DNA from: Actinostola sp. cb2023
Taxonomy: Eukaryota; Cnidaria; Anthozoa; Actiniaria; Actinostolidae
DNA: 64,000 bases
Assembly (NCBI GenBank): GCA_033675265.1
Contig: JAUJYZ010000677.1
Location: 289,589 to 353,588, forward strand
Direction of reading: 5' to 3'
Shown here: one piece after another, positions 47,261 through 59,194 of the stretch
How positions within the stretch are numbered: the first letter of the stretch is position 1
How the letters are laid out: every line of letters begins with the position of its first letter
Made by a program: the position numbers and the translations under genes
The notes under the pieces: generated by a model
Databases searched by the model: none
Told to the model about the DNA's origin: nothing
Seen by the model: the letters and a program-made list of their open reading frames with translations, nothing else

Positions 47261-47639
47261 CCAGGCTTTGCAACAGAACTGAAGAATGATTAAAATGTTC
47301 TACAATTTCAACGCAGTGCATGGTAGAAGTGGTTTACTGAGAAAGCTTTAGGATGAAAGACTTTAGACATCGTACAATTATTCTTCAGCTTAAGCATAAT
47401 GTTTTGAAGGCAGGGCCAAAATTCAGGGGGGGAGGCAGTACGTATTTAACAGCAAATAATACTTTTGGGTATGTTTTTCGCCTGGCTAGGGGGTCCCTGC
47501 CCCTGCCCCTGTGCTGTGTACACAAAACACCATTATGCGAGGGACAAAGTTTGTCCCAGGTTGTACGATCAAAGGTGGATAACGCTATCCACTGGATAAC
47601 TCGAGCTTCTTTAACTAGTGGATAAGTTGATGTTGCTAT

Positions 47640-49130
47640 CTATAAAGGTATCCCGGCACTGCATGGATGACGATTTATCACTGAAACTGATATCACTATC
47701 CGCCTTTCGTGCACTGACCGCGGCCAGGAAATCAACCTACCAAAGGATTGTTTACCAATGATTTCATTTACTACGCGACCAGAGCCGTTACATGCAAGTA
47801 ATTGGCAATATAGTCTACCGTATATGCCGAAAGCGGCTTCTTTGATGTCTGGAGCTCTGGTGTAACCTACAAGACGAGACTATTATTATTACTTTCATCC
47901 CGACTGGTCGCGTAACAATGAAGACAGTAATCAGCAGTAATTGCAGCCAACATTCTTCACAATCAAGACATGATTGTCAAGGTTTTCGTCCATTAACAAC
48001 ATGCCTAGAATCGAAAAATTATTTAAAACTAGGCTAACCATAATTGCGACCTCCGAATTCGAAAACCAAGACAAATTGACAATCCTCCATGCACGTAAAA
48101 ATGTTTTGATTTCGCGATCGTTTCTTGTCCATTTCAGCCGTGGGAACGGTCCATTTTTACAGAGATGTAATTTCCGCTGTTACATAGGAGGCTAGTTATT
48201 GCAAGCCCGTTTACTAGTACATAGCCACCTGAACAGTTTTAGAAATCTATTGACATAGAATTTATAAGCCATCTACGCTTCGCTCCGACGGCAAGAAAGA
48301 CATTAGTATCAATCAATAAAAATCAACATACACTTTTTTTCTTTATCAATGTACGTACTTTATCGATTTTTCAGTATTCATTTTGCTACACTTATGAACG
48401 GTCTCTTATGAACACCTATATCTTGAATTTAGAATAAAGTTTGGTACGGTTGGCGGCACGATAAACGAACGAGCTGTTAGGCAGATAATCAGTGACAATG
48501 TCTCTGCATCTGGGATGACTTGGTTTCCAAGAGCTAGCATTTATACGGTACTAGGATTCGACTACTTATGTTGTTCACAGTGGCAATCAGTGCAGCGACT
48601 TAGCACACAACAGAGCTGAAAGACTAATAAAATATCATTGCCTTCTTCCCCTCGATATGTTGCTAACTAAGCGATCGTCAACAATAAATGAAGATCTTTA
48701 CATAATTGGCATCGAAGAATCGGATATAAAGTACGAGCAAAAAGGCTTCGAACCACTCTAAACACGAGATCACGAATCACAAATGCCCAAATGAACGACG
48801 GGAACGTACGATATATGACGTCAGGGCATAAGTCACGTGAAAAAAATATTTCCACACTGAAAAACACAAATCGAGAATCGAGCTGGCGTCTGAAACACAG
48901 GAAGCCCAACCAAAGATTAGTGTTGTTCCCCTGAGTTCGCTCGCTGGCTGGGGCTCGCTCACTGGTCGCAAAAAATATCAACTTTGACTAACAGACACCT
49001 AAGGCCTAGTTTAAACGCCGTACTTTCCATGCCAAGAGCCATTCTTAATTACTTCAAAAGAAGCCGTCTCATTGTCTATTGTTTGAAATCAGAACAGCTC
49101 ATGATTAGCAAGACGTCTGACCAGGCCTTA
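47640..49130. other. Gene B upstream intron sequence, no recognised gene
   Basis: Partly collinear with 34000-34900 of copy A (ATTACTTCAAAAGAAGCCG in both). Short frames on either strand show no family resemblance. Nothing else stood out. Confidence 0.5.
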
Positions 49131-49133
49131 AGC

Positions 49134-51137
49134 CTGATTTCCATATGATCGCTGCGATCGCCCAAAACCATGTTTAGTGAATCGCAGCGACCCTGCCAAA
49201 GATAGCAGAATCGCTGCGATTCGCTGAACATGGTTTTGGGTATATGCCATGGTAGATGGATATGGTAGTGTTGTGGTGGTGGTGGATGTAGCCATGGTAG
49301 ATGGATATGGTAGTGTTGTTGTGGTGGTGGATGTAGCCATGGTAGATGGATATGGTAGTGTTGTGGTGGTGGATGTAGCCATGGTAGATGGATATGGTAG
49401 TGTTGTGGTGGTGGATGTAGCCATGGTAGATGGATATGGTAGTGTGTTGGTGGATGTAGCCATGGTAGATGGATATAGTAGTGTTGTTGTGGTGGTGGAT
49501 GTAGCCATGGTAGATGGATATGGTAGTGTTGTGGTGGTGGTGGATGTAGCCATGGTAGATGGATATGGTAGTGTTGTTGTGGTGGTGGATGTAGCCATGG
49601 TAGATGGATATGGTAGTGTTGTGGTGGTGGATGTAGCCATGGTAGATGGATATGGTAGTGTTGTGGTGGTGGATGTAGCCATGGTAGATGGATATGGTAG
49701 TGTTGTGGTGGTGGATGTAGCCATGGTAGATGGATATAGTAGTGTTGTTGTGGTGGTGGATGTAGCCATGGTAGATGGATATGGTAGTGTTGTGGTGGTG
49801 GTGGATGTAGCCATGGTAGATGGATATGGTAGTGTTGTTGTGGTGGTGGATGTAGCCATGGTAGATGGATATGGTAGTGTTGTGGTGGTGGATGTAGCCA
49901 TGGTAGATGGATATGGTAGTGTTGTGATGGTGGTGGATGTAGCCATGGTAGATGGATATGGTAGTGTTGTGGTGGTGGTGGATGTAGCCATGGTAGATGG
50001 ATATGGTAGTGTTGTTGTGGTGGTGGATGTAGCCATGGTAGATGGATATGGTAGTGTTGTGGTGGTGGATGTAGCCATGGTAGATGGATATGGTAGTGTT
50101 GTGGTGGTGGATGTAGCCATGGTAGATGGATCAGTATGGTAGTGTTGTGGTGGTGGATGTAGCCATGGTAGATGTAGTAGTGTTGTTGTGGTGGTGGATG
50201 TAGCCATGGTAGATGGATATGGTAGTGTTGTGTGGTGGTGGATGTAGCCATGGTAGATGGATATGGTAGTGTTGTTGTGGTGGTGGATGTAGCCATGGTA
50301 GATGGATATGGTAGTGTTGTGGTGGTGGATGTAGCCATGGTAGATGGATATGGTAGTGTTGTGGTGGTGGATGTAGCCATGGTAGATGGATATGGTAGTG
50401 TTTGTTGTGATATGGTGGATGTAGCCATGGTAGATGGATATGGTAGTGTTGTGATGGTGGATGTAGCCATGGTAGATGGATATGGTAGTGTTGTGATGGT
50501 GGTGGATGTAGCCATTATGGTAGATGGATATGGTTGTGTTGGTGGTGGATGTAGCCATGGTAGATGGATATGGTAGTGTGTTGTGATGGTGGTGGATGTA
50601 GCCATGGTAGATGGATATGGTAGTGTTGTGGTGGTGGATGTAGCCATGGTAGATGGATATGGTAGTGTTGTGATGGTGGTGGATGTAGCCATGGTAGATG
50701 GATATGGTAGTGTTGTGATGGTGGTGGATGTAGCCATGGTAGATGGATATGGTAGTGTTGTGGTGGTGGATGTAGCCATGGTAGATGGATATGGTAGTGT
50801 TGTGATGGTGGTGGATGTAGCCATGGTAGATGGATATGGTAGTGTTTGTGGTGGTGGATGTAGCCATGGTAGATGGATATGGTAGTGTTGTGATGGTGGT
50901 GGATGTAGCCATGGTAGATGGATATGGTAGTGTTGTGATGGTGGTGGATGTAGCCATGGTAGATGGATATGGTAGTGTTGTGGTGGTGGATGTAGCCATG
51001 GTAGATGGATATGGTAGTGTTGTGATGGTGGTGGATGTAGCCATGGTAGATGGATATGGTAGTGTTGTGGTGGTGGATGTAGCCATGGTAGATGGATATG
51101 GTAGTGTTGGTGATCGCAGCGATCGTATGGAAATAAG
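49134..51137. mobile_element. MITE whose interior is a 42-45 bp minisatellite
   Basis: Ends CTGATTTCCATATGATCGCT and its near-complement at 51112-51137 (24 of 26 positions match) enclose about 44 units of GGATATGGTAGTGTTGTGGT followed by GGTGGATGTAGCCATGGTAGAT. Unit lengths of 42 and 45 bp alternate by one GGT. Both strands are almost free of stops, giving spurious frames of up to 690 codons. It is absent from copy A; a same-unit array exists at 29165-31085. Confidence 0.85.
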
Positions 51138-51409
51138 CGGTTGTTCAATATGTTTACTATTATTTACTTAGCCCACTAGTTTATACTATCCATGTGTACG
51201 GGTTAATGTCTTGTGAAAACTGTTGTTCTGGTACTTCCCCCAGGCATTTCCTTTTAAGGTAACGAAATTCCATATTTGGTAAGGCGGCTGTTTCTACGGG
51301 GTGATATACTACTCATTCTTATCCTTTCCAAGACCCTTCTTCTCCTGGGGACTGGGAACCAGCTCTGATTTCATAGCCGTGATATGTTTGTTTATTGAAG
51401 GTAATGGAG

Positions 51410-51458
51410 ATGTCCCGAATAACCATATTTGTGGTCATTGTAGCGACGGCTTATGGAG
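51410..51458 (+). CDS. Gene B coding exon 1 (signal peptide)
   Basis: ATG at 51410, donor GTAAGT, 49 nt. It encodes MSRITIFVVIVATAYG. It is only 99 bp from exon 2, against 1.96 kb in gene A. Confidence 0.8.
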
Positions 51459-54400
51459 GTAAGTATGGGCTCCCTGTGGCAATGCAAGGACAAATAGAAC
51501 TGGGCATGTATGTTGAAATCAAACGACTCATCCACTAACGAAAAATGTTATCTTTAGCAAAAGACGCAGATCTTGAATTTGCTGAAAATCACGTGCCCGT
51601 GTTCCGTTTTGACAGAGAAGCTAGAGCTCTCCACTGCTGGCCTGACGAAGCCAACGACGCGAACAATGGCACTTGCAAAGACTTCAATCTCCAAGCTCCA
51701 ATATACTACGATATTAGAGACTGCAAAGGGAAATACCGTAAGGTAAGCTTGGTTCCATATACTAGTACAATAGAAACTGCAATAGGAAATACCCATAATT
51801 AGCCGACTGCAATAGGGAATCAGTACCGTAAGGTAAGCTTGGTTCCATATACTAGTACAATAGAGACTGCAATAGGGAATACCGTAAGGTAAGCTTGGTT
51901 CCATATACTACGATATTAGAGACTGCAATGGGAAATACCGTAAGGTAAGCTTGGTTCCATATACTACTCAAGCATGTTAAGACCAGGACTATCACCAAAA
52001 CGAGGCTAAGGCTATTTTATTTCGCTGTTGTCTTCTGTTTTGTTGAAACTCCACCAAACTTTGCAGAGTTAATTAACTCCACAATATTCAGATTTTGCAA
52101 CACCAACTTTTTGTTAAAGTGGTCACGTGACCTCCAGCCTCACTTCTATGTTTGGTCAAATTTTGAATTAAAATGGGCCAATGGGTATTTCATGTACAGA
52201 AATAGTTATACATAGATATTGTGTCAATATATCAGAGGTATACAAATCTGCCCTCATCGCTGGGAAACTAATGTTCATAAAGGAGTTATTTTCGAAAATA
52301 GGTCACGTGACTTGATTATTCAATCAGATTGAAGCAAATAGCTCCTTAATGCATATCATTGACCCAGCAATGAGGGCAGATTTTGATACCTCTGATACAT
52401 AGAAACAAAATCTATGTATAACTATTTCTGTACATGAATTACCCATTGGCCCATTTTAATTCAAAGTTTGAATCAACATAGAAGTGAGGCTGGAGGTCAC
52501 GTGACCACTTTATCCGAAAAAGTGTTAATCCAAAATCTGAATATTGTGGAGTTGATTAACTCTGTAAAGTTTGGTGGGGTTTCAGCCGGAAATAGAAGAC
52601 AACAGTGAAATAAAATAATACTTTCCTCGTTTTGGTGATAGTCCTGGCCTTAAGGTATCAGGGTACCCCAAACGACCATCATGCACGCAACACGCTCTAG
52701 CGCGTACTCGTTACGTTAAAACCTCTATAAAGTATACATTTTCTGAAAGCTGAATAAATGCAGAATTCAATAAAACAATTAGTTTTTAGAACAAAAACAG
52801 TATATTTGAAATAGGTAAAAAAGTTCAGATTTTCACATCACTATCATCGCCGAGGTCCCATACAGCCGCAATTTATCGGAAATCCTCGACTAATACTTTT
52901 ATAAGCTCATGAGATATAGTTTACAAAAAAGGTGTCTCCGTTTATCGATAAATTAACCCGTTGCGTTTTTATACGGTCCTAAACTTCGAGCTCTGCAAAA
53001 ACTGGAAAACACTTTACAAAACAAGTTATAACTTTCGAAGGAAACTGAATATTAAAATTCGGAGACACCTTTTTGAAGAATATTTATTTGATAAAGTATC
53101 TACCAAATTTCAGCTAAATCGGATAAAATCCCTTTGAACCGGAACTCAAAATGTGCGCTTGATTCATGGCTATCTTGTTTCCGAAATAAAGGCAAAAGAG
53201 TTTTCAAGTCAAGTAGCGCCTTTGTTTACACAAGCGTCCTTAATCCACCACAAATATGTGATCCAATATACCTGATGACATATGAATGGCAGTCAAAAGC
53301 AGATCGCCTTACAGTACGTAACACAACGTGGCAGGAAAACAAAGTTACTGCTGGCGGAAAATACGAGCATTTTGACCGTGAGTGGTTTCGCATCGTTATT
53401 CAAGGATGTTTTGAGTGAGCAGTTACGATTTTTGGATACTTTCTTCGCATCTGAATCTTTGTGGAAAGTCTGTTGCGTGAGTACTGTTGACAGCTTGCTT
53501 GTCAACATCTTTTTGCATCAAATGAAACCAAAATTCGTTTTTTGATTCTAACTTTTTAGGAAAAAAATATTTTTAGATTCTGTTTTTTGGAGATGATAGA
53601 TAATATTCAATTAGATTTGATTGTCAAAAAAAATCAAAACCGGTGGTTTGAAAGGTTTTTTGGGGTACCCTGATACCTTAACATGCTTGAGTAGTACAAT
53701 AGAGACTGCAATAGGGAATACCGTAAGGTAAGCTTGGTTCCATATACTACGATATTAGAGACTGCAATGGGAATTACCGTTAAGGTAAACTTGGTTCCAT
53801 ATACTACGATATAGAGACTGCAATGGGAAATACCGTAAGGTATTGGTTCCACATACAATTGGTTCCATATACAATGATATTAGAGATTGTAATGGGAAAT
53901 ACCGTTAAGGTAAGCTTGGTTCCATATACTATGATATTAGAGACTGCAATGGGAAATACCGTAAGGTATTAGTAATGGAGACGGCTGATATTCAGGCTAC
54001 GGTTTCATTGACATGTTATTAAAAATCTTGTATTCGTGTTTCAACACATGTCGCCTCTGCAATAAATCTCTAAGCACAGAGAAACATCCAGTTTATCTAA
54101 GCTTATATGTATCTCGAAGTGTCTTGAAAAGTTTTCAAGCGCTTACGAAGGCGAAAGATTCAAAAGAAATACATTTGAAGGAGAGACAACAATAACTAGA
54201 GAAGATGAAGATGATAGATTCAAATAATTAACTGATATGTAAAGTAGACACTAGTAAATATAAACCGTAGGAAGAACTGTTCGCGTATCCTGCTGTAAAA
54301 CCACTGCTTTTAATAAAGACTTCAGATACTGCGCTTCTTTCACTGTTATATCTTCTTTACCAAGTGCTTTTAAAGCGTACTCTATTCCCTAATGAAACCT

Positions 54401-56813
54401 TTCGATGGCCTCCACTGAAACCTGAATCGACAATTTGAATCGACACAGTAACCAACTGCCGTGCTAACTTGCGCGTGCGCTCTAAAACCGGAAGAACAAG
54501 AAATCCTGTTCCCAAAAATGGGGAACTACTCCGTGTAGACACAATCACGCAATGGTCCCTATGCAAGTATAGAGTAAATAGTAACTTTAGTCTTCAGAAT
54601 GATAAAATATCGAGATGAATGGATAAAAGACAGCAAAAAAAAGGTAAAGTGTCTAAGTTTTGATCTTCAGCAAACTGCTTCGTTTGCAAAAGCGAACGGT
54701 TGTGCCTACATGAAGTGGTTACCCAAAAATGGATCATGCCAGAGCCTACGTTCCTCGCCGCTGGCCGAAAGTAACGCAGGCTCTGGGGACGAGATTGGGT
54801 TTGAAGCTAAGTGCACGCATGCGCGCGTTGAATTGCCAACGCGTACGAATTGCCAAGGTTTTGGACATTTTGATCAAATGATTTCTAAGGTTTGAAAAAC
54901 GCGCATTTTATCCATTGTTTGCGCGAAGGTAACTGTACTGTGTTTGTCTGCCTTTAGCTCGTATGGTGGTTATGGTATGGTATGCAAATGCCTTGCTTTG
55001 GCCGAGATGCTCACGATAACGACTGGGAGCACATTACCATCAACTTCATCAAGGACAGTACTGGTTCCTGGAAACAAGATTCAGTGACCTGGTACCAACA
55101 TGACGGTTGGTATACCAGGAAGAACACGGATGGCGAACCAAGCGTTTACATCGGTCGGACAGCTCACGGCTGCTATGACAACTGGTGTGCTGAAGAAGAT
55201 TGCGATAGACAAATAGTAAGGAACCATGACCGTTATAGCGTTTGGGAGCTAGGGTAGCCTGAATGAACAAGAAAGCACGAACCATCTTCGACTAAGATAT
55301 TATTTTAGGATCCACTGACTGACTGATTCAAATAAAATCAGTAAACTCATCATCTAGCTGGTAGGGTAGCCACACCCTCCAGGAAAATGATTGTAATGAA
55401 ATAAAATAGACTCATCATCCCAGTAGCCACACTCCCAAGGTCCACCCAATAGACTCTTTATCGAAGGTTTTAGACCATTTGGTAATTTTCGATTTTCCTC
55501 ATGTCATATTTTTAAAATTCAAGCGAGTAAATAGAATCATTTTCCTGGAAGGTGTGGCTACTCGGACGATGAGTCTATTTTATTTTATTATATTTGATTT
55601 GATTAGAATCATTTTCCTGGAGGGTGTGACTACTGGGATGATGAGTCTACTTTATTTGATTATAATCATTTTCCTGGAGGGTGTGACTACTGGGATGATG
55701 AGTCTACTTTATTTGATTATAATCATTTTCCTGGAGGGTGTGACTACTGGGATGATGAGTCTATTTTATTTGATTAGAATCATATTCCTGGAAGGTGTGG
55801 CTACTCGGATGATGAGTCTATTATATTTTATTTTATTTTATTTTATTAGAATCATTTTCCTGGAGGGTGTGGCTACTCGGACGATGAGTCTATTTTATTT
55901 GATTAGAATCATATTCCTGGAAGGTGTGGCTACTGGGGTGATGAGTCTAATCATTTTCCTGGAGGGTGTGACTACTGGGATGATGAGTCTATTTTATTTG
56001 ATTAGAATCATATTCCTGGAAGGTGTGGCTACTGGGGTGATGAGTCTAATCATTTTCCTGGAGGGTGTGGCTACTGGGATGATGAGTCTATTTTATTTGA
56101 TTAGAATCATTTTCCTGGAGGGTGTGGCTACTGGGATGATGAGTCTATTTTATTTGATTAGAATCATTTTCCTGGAGGGTGTGGCTACTGGGATGATGAG
56201 TCTATTTTATTTGATTAGAATCATTTTCCTGGAGGGTGTGGCTACTGGGATGATTCCCGTGACGACAATGGAGGAAGGCATTGGTTTCCTTGGAACTTCG
56301 CTCACGTTTCTGTGGTAAAAAATGATTTTAATTAATTTCAATTATTTTAATGTTAATGTGTTCGTATTACAAACCTCGTCTACCGTTAACAGTCAACCGA
56401 AAAGCAGCAGGAGTTAATCCAAGGCCGCCTGCAGCGCGACAGTGTTTCAGAAACGACCAGTTTGAAGCACCAACCCAGGGTAGAACTGTACGAAAATTAA
56501 TTTTAACACAGGATTCAGTAAGATTTTCAAGAGCCGCGCCCAGGGCATCAGCGGTCTCATGATTGATAATGACATTCTTATGTCACTCCTCCCAGTCTTC
56601 CTCTTCTCTGCTATACATATATTAGGAATTCTCTATACTTTATTTTATATTTTGCAGGTAACTGGTAAAGTCGCTAAGAAAATCAAAGAAGAAAAATATT
56701 TTTTGAATCCGCAATCGAACAGTTGCTTTGGTGATGATACTCGTTGTGTGCTGGGTACGTGTGGCTGCTGGCGCAACAACCACGTGTTCCCTGCTCCTTT
56801 TTGCAACAGCTAG
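51410..56813 (+). CDS. Secreted Vps62/DUF946-like protein, copy B (5 coding exons, 247 aa)
   Basis: Paralogue of gene A with the same exon structure: 51410-51458, 51558-51742, 54958-55215, 56219-56314 and 56658-56813. Joined in phase they give 247 residues. Differences from A are few (for example ENHVP for KDHVP, FNLQ for FYLQ, AEEDCDRQI for AEEICDNRER) and avoid the motif residues, which suggests both genes are under selection. An alternative start two codons upstream (51404) would give MEMSRI. The signal peptide, DWEHITI, QHDGWY and Cys-rich tail are all kept. Splice-site arrays are present but shorter than in A, and a nested MITE splits the donor array. Function unknown. Confidence 0.82.
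51558..51742 (+). CDS. Gene B coding exon 2
   Basis: Acceptor ATCTTTAG, donor GTAAGC, 185 nt, nearly identical to gene A. It encodes ADLEFAENHVPVFRFDREAR and the conserved IYYDIRDCKGKYRK end. Confidence 0.88.
51743..51966 (+). repeat. Array of duplicated 5' splice sites, gene B, left part
   Basis: Three to four units with AATACCGTAAG|GTAAGCTTGG follow the real donor. The array continues at 53694 after the nested MITE insertion. Confidence 0.88.
51967..53691. mobile_element. TA-flanked MITE split by a nested TTAA foldback element
   Basis: The outer element begins CTCAAGCATGTTAAG and ends CTTAACATGCTTGAG, with TA on both sides (51965-51966, 53692-53693). Its left end continues at 52654 (GGTATCAGGGTACCCCAAA), mirrored at 53657-53676 (TTTGGGGTACCCTGATACC), showing that 51981-52649 was inserted into it. 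The inner 1 kb has frames at 53134-53545 that I do not recognise. Target: the donor array of gene B. Confidence 0.8.
51981..52649. mobile_element. Nested foldback element with TTAA duplication and CACGTG motifs
   Basis: Two arms of about 330 bp are imperfect reverse complements (CCAGGACTATCACCAAAACG at the left, CGTTTTGGTGATAGTCCTGG at the right). TTAA flanks both sides (51977-51980, 52650-52653). GGTCACGTGAC occurs near 52122, 52301 and 52496. A one-arm relative lies at 4155-4525. Confidence 0.78.
53694..53975 (+). repeat. Array of duplicated 5' splice sites, gene B, right part
   Basis: Five more units (ATTAGAGACTGCAATGGGAA, ATACCGTAAGGTAAGCTTGG) continue the array interrupted at 51966. The last one ends in GGTATTAGTAATGG without a usable donor context. 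Confidence 0.88.
53980..54957. other. Rest of intron 2, gene B, without recognised features
   Basis: Frames at 54013-54195 and 54599-54895 have no family resemblance that I know. Copy A has the hammerhead, ATT tracts and inverted repeat in the corresponding intron; they are not visible here. Confidence 0.45.
54958..55215 (+). CDS. Gene B coding exon 3 (core motifs)
   Basis: Acceptor TGCCTTTAG, donor GTAAGG, 258 nt, phase 0 to 0, one codon shorter than in A at the 3' end. It encodes MQMPCFGRDAHDNDWEHITI and WYQHDGWYTRKN. Confidence 0.9.
55530..56218 (+). repeat. Array of duplicated 3' splice sites, gene B
   Basis: About 13 copies of TTGATTAGAATCATTTTCCT and GGAGGGTGTGGCTACTGGGA lead into exon 4. 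Units keep lengths divisible by three, and the exon frame ends in TAG within each unit, as in gene A. One inverted copy with TAGCCACACCCTCCAGGAAA lies at 55365-55440. Confidence 0.9.
56219..56314 (+). CDS. Gene B coding exon 4
   Basis: Acceptor TTTGATTAG, donor GTAAAA, 96 nt. The encoded 32 residues are the same as in gene A (NHFPGGCGYWDDSRDDNGGR and HWFPWNFAHVSV). Confidence 0.8.
56658..56813 (+). CDS. Gene B coding exon 5
   Basis: Acceptor TTTTGCAG, stop TAG 56811-56813, 156 nt. It differs from A at a few residues (KKIKEE, NPQSNS, DDTRC). Confidence 0.85.
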   Translation, partial: VTGKVAKKIKEEKYFLNPQSNSCFGDDTRCVLGTCGCWRNNHVFPAPFCNS

Positions 56814-56934
56814 TAGTGCATGAAGAGGAACCTCTGCAATTATATCACAAACTCAGAAACTCAAACGGCTACTTGGAGAATGAAGTACTTTTAGACTCAC
56901 GTACAGCGTTGTGTCCGTGGATATGGATTTCTTG

Positions 56935-57720
56935 TCGAGTGGGTTACCTGTGGTCAGGGTTTCTACGTCCAGTGGGTTACCTGTGGTCAGAGTTTATATT
57001 GGGAGTGGGTTACCTGTGGTTAGGGATTTTACGTCCAGTGGGCTACCTGTGGTCAGAGTTTATATTGGGAGTGGGCTACCCGGCTATGGTTAGGGATTTT
57101 ACGTCCAGCGGGTTACCTGTGGTCAGGGTTTATATTGGGGGTGGGTATACCTGTGGTTAGGGATTTTACGTCGAGCGGGTTACCTGCATGTAGTCAGGGT
57201 TTCTACGTAGAGTGGGTTACCTCCATGTAGTCAGGGTTTCTATGCCGAGTGGGTTACCTGTGGTCATGGTTTCTATGCCGAGTGGGTTACCTGTGGTCAG
57301 GATTTCTATGCCGAGTGGGTTACCTGTGGTCATGGTTTCTATGCCGAGTGGGTTACCTGTGGTCAGGGTTTCTATGCCGAGTGGGTTACCTGTCGTCAGG
57401 GTTTCTATACTGAGTGGGTTACCTGTGGTCATGGTTTCAATGCCGAGTGGGTTACCTGTGGTCAGGGTTTCTATGCCAAGTGGGTTACCTGTCGTCAGGG
57501 TTTCTATACCGAGTGGGTTACCTGTGGTCATGGTTTCTATGCCGAGTGGGTTACCTGTCGTCAGGGTTTCTATACTGAGTGGGTTACCTGTGGTCATGGT
57601 TTCAATGCCGAGTGGGTTACCTGTGGTGTGGGTTTCTATGCCGAATGGGTTACCTGTGGCCAGGGCTTCTGTACTGTGATGACAGGCTGAGTGGATTTCC
57701 TGTGGTCAGGGTTTCTACGG
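56935..57720. repeat. 33-bp minisatellite
   Basis: About 22 units of GGGTTACCTGTGGTCAGGGT plus TTCTATGCCGAGT; the first six or so are a related variant with TTTATATTGGGAG or TTTTACGTCCAG. Because the unit is 11 codons long, frames stay open (GLPVVRVSMPS), but I see no gene. The stretch GGGTTACCTGTGG resembles GGGTCACCTGTGG of the intron 3 array. Confidence 0.92.
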
Positions 57721-57856
57721 TGTTTTTAACCAAGACCACAGGTAACCCACCCCACTCATACCACGCCGTAAGTAAGTGTACGGGTTGCTTGCAGTTTGGT
57801 CGTTGCCTCCTGTTAACCATGTTTACCAAAACCAAACAAATTAGCAATGAAACCAA

Positions 57857-58135
57857 ATGAGGGTTTATCATGTAATTTCAAAACTCATAGGACAAAAATA
57901 TGACTGATGATTATCATAGCTGGAAAGAGCTCGAAAACCTTAGTTTGGAAATTTACGTTCGTAGGCAAGAGTTTTTGAAAATTCATATCTTCGCAATTTG
58001 TGAAGCGATCTTTACCAAACTTCACATTTTTACTCACTCATTTCAACTCTTTTCAGCTATGGTAATCATATTTTTGTCCCCATTTTTTTTGTCCTATGTC
58101 TCCTATAAGTTTTGAAATTACGTGATAACCCTCAT
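57857..58135. mobile_element. MITE with inverted ends of about 35 bp
   Basis: ATGAGGGTTTATCATGTAAT, then TTCAAAACTCATAGGAC, is mirrored by GTTTTGAAATTACGTGATAA and CCCTCAT with a few mismatches. No clear target duplication. Confidence 0.7.
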
Positions 58136-58620
58136 TGACAAAACAATTGCAAAAATGAAAGAAATTGTAGCACAAATATGTATTGGGAAGTCGAATGTTT
58201 AACTGACCATATTAGGGGATTTACATCACGAAAAACAACAAAAATACAAGTAGGTATTTTGAATTTCTGAGGCCGTGGTATGTTATATGCAATTGTAGCA
58301 AGAACTAAAGGCAAACGAAAATAATTTTAAAACTGATGCTTTTGGTGAATGCTGATTAAGTGGGCAACGTTTTATTTTATCATGGGTGATATCGTCAAAA
58401 TGTATAAGAGATCAGATTATAATGTCAATAAAAATGTCCTTATAGTGTAAGAGCTGTATAAATTGATCGTTATTGATTCAAATGTCGCCTACTATTAAAG
58501 ATGGCGGGTTAAGAATTTACCCACAATTATTTGCGCGTAGCCTGATATTCCTCACGCGAGAACGTACGACGCATGAGCAGTCTGACTGAATTGGAAGAAA
58601 AAGTTAAAATTCGTAGCCGG
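58136..58620. other. AT-rich stretch without recognised features
   Basis: No exon, repeat array or transposon end was recognised on either strand. Confidence 0.5.
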
Positions 58621-58879
58621 TATACATGAATCTCAAAAGAAGCTGAACAGCTTCCAATATCGTTGCCTGAGACGGATACTTAGGATAAGATGGCAGGGAA
58701 AGATGACAAATAAGAAAGTGAGGGAAATAGCAGAGATCATTGAGAACATCAGCTGTGAAATACGGCGCAGGAGATGGAATTGGATAGGGCATGTACTCAG
58801 GAGAGATGGCGAGAACGACTGTACTGTATGACAGCGTTGGGCACCAGAGGATCGTAGGGCGAGAGATGGCGAGAACGAT

Positions 58880-59178
58880 TGTATGACAGTGTTGGGATAT
58901 AGGATAGGGCATGTACTCAGGAGAGATGGTGAGAACGATTGTATGACAGTGTTGGGATATAGGATAGGGCATGTACTCAGAAGAGATGGTGAGAACGATT
59001 GTATGACAGTGTTGGGATATAGGATAGGGCATGTACTCAGGAGAGATGGTGAGAACGATTGTATGACAGTGTTGGGATATAGGATAGGGCATGTACTCAG
59101 GAGAGATGGTGAGAACGATTGTATGACAGTGTTGGGATATAGGATAGGGCATGTACTCAGGAGAGATGGCGAGAACGA
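58880..59178 (+). repeat. 60-bp coding minisatellite within the RTE-like LINE
   Basis: Five to six near-identical units GGATAGGGCATGTACTCAGG, AGAGATGGTGAGAACGATTG and TATGACAGTGTTGGGATATA, each 20 codons (MTVLGYRIGHVLRRDGENDC). Confidence 0.93.
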
Positions 59179-59194
59179 TTGTATGACAGCGTTG

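Larger units (their letters stand above)
44990..56830 (+). repeat. Tandem duplication, copy B (about 11.8 kb)
   Basis: Collinear with 32430-44985 through promoter, first exon and all coding exons, ending shortly after the stop of gene B, where sequence identity with copy A is lost near 56823. It has its own insertions: a SINE, a MITE-borne minisatellite and a nested MITE. Confidence 0.88.

Noticed and set aside
49076..51171. Open frames of 690 and 652 codons (minus) and up to 297 codons (plus)
   Set aside because: Both strands of the 42-45 bp minisatellite lack stops; peptides HYHIHLPWLHPPP and VDVAMVDGYGSVV are repeat artefacts.
53134..53545. Two overlapping frames of 94 and 87 codons
   Set aside because: They lie within the TA-flanked MITE and show no domain or conservation in copy A.
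54599..54895. 98-codon frame in intron 2 of gene B
   Set aside because: No family resemblance and no counterpart in gene A; no splice signals that fit.
55479..56318. 279-codon frame with the same repeat in copy B
   Set aside because: Same reason: wrong frame across the duplicated acceptor array.
57212..57679. 155-codon plus and 126-codon minus frames (GLPVVRVSMPS, ETLTTGNPLGI)
   Set aside because: Artefacts of the 33-bp minisatellite, whose length is a multiple of three.
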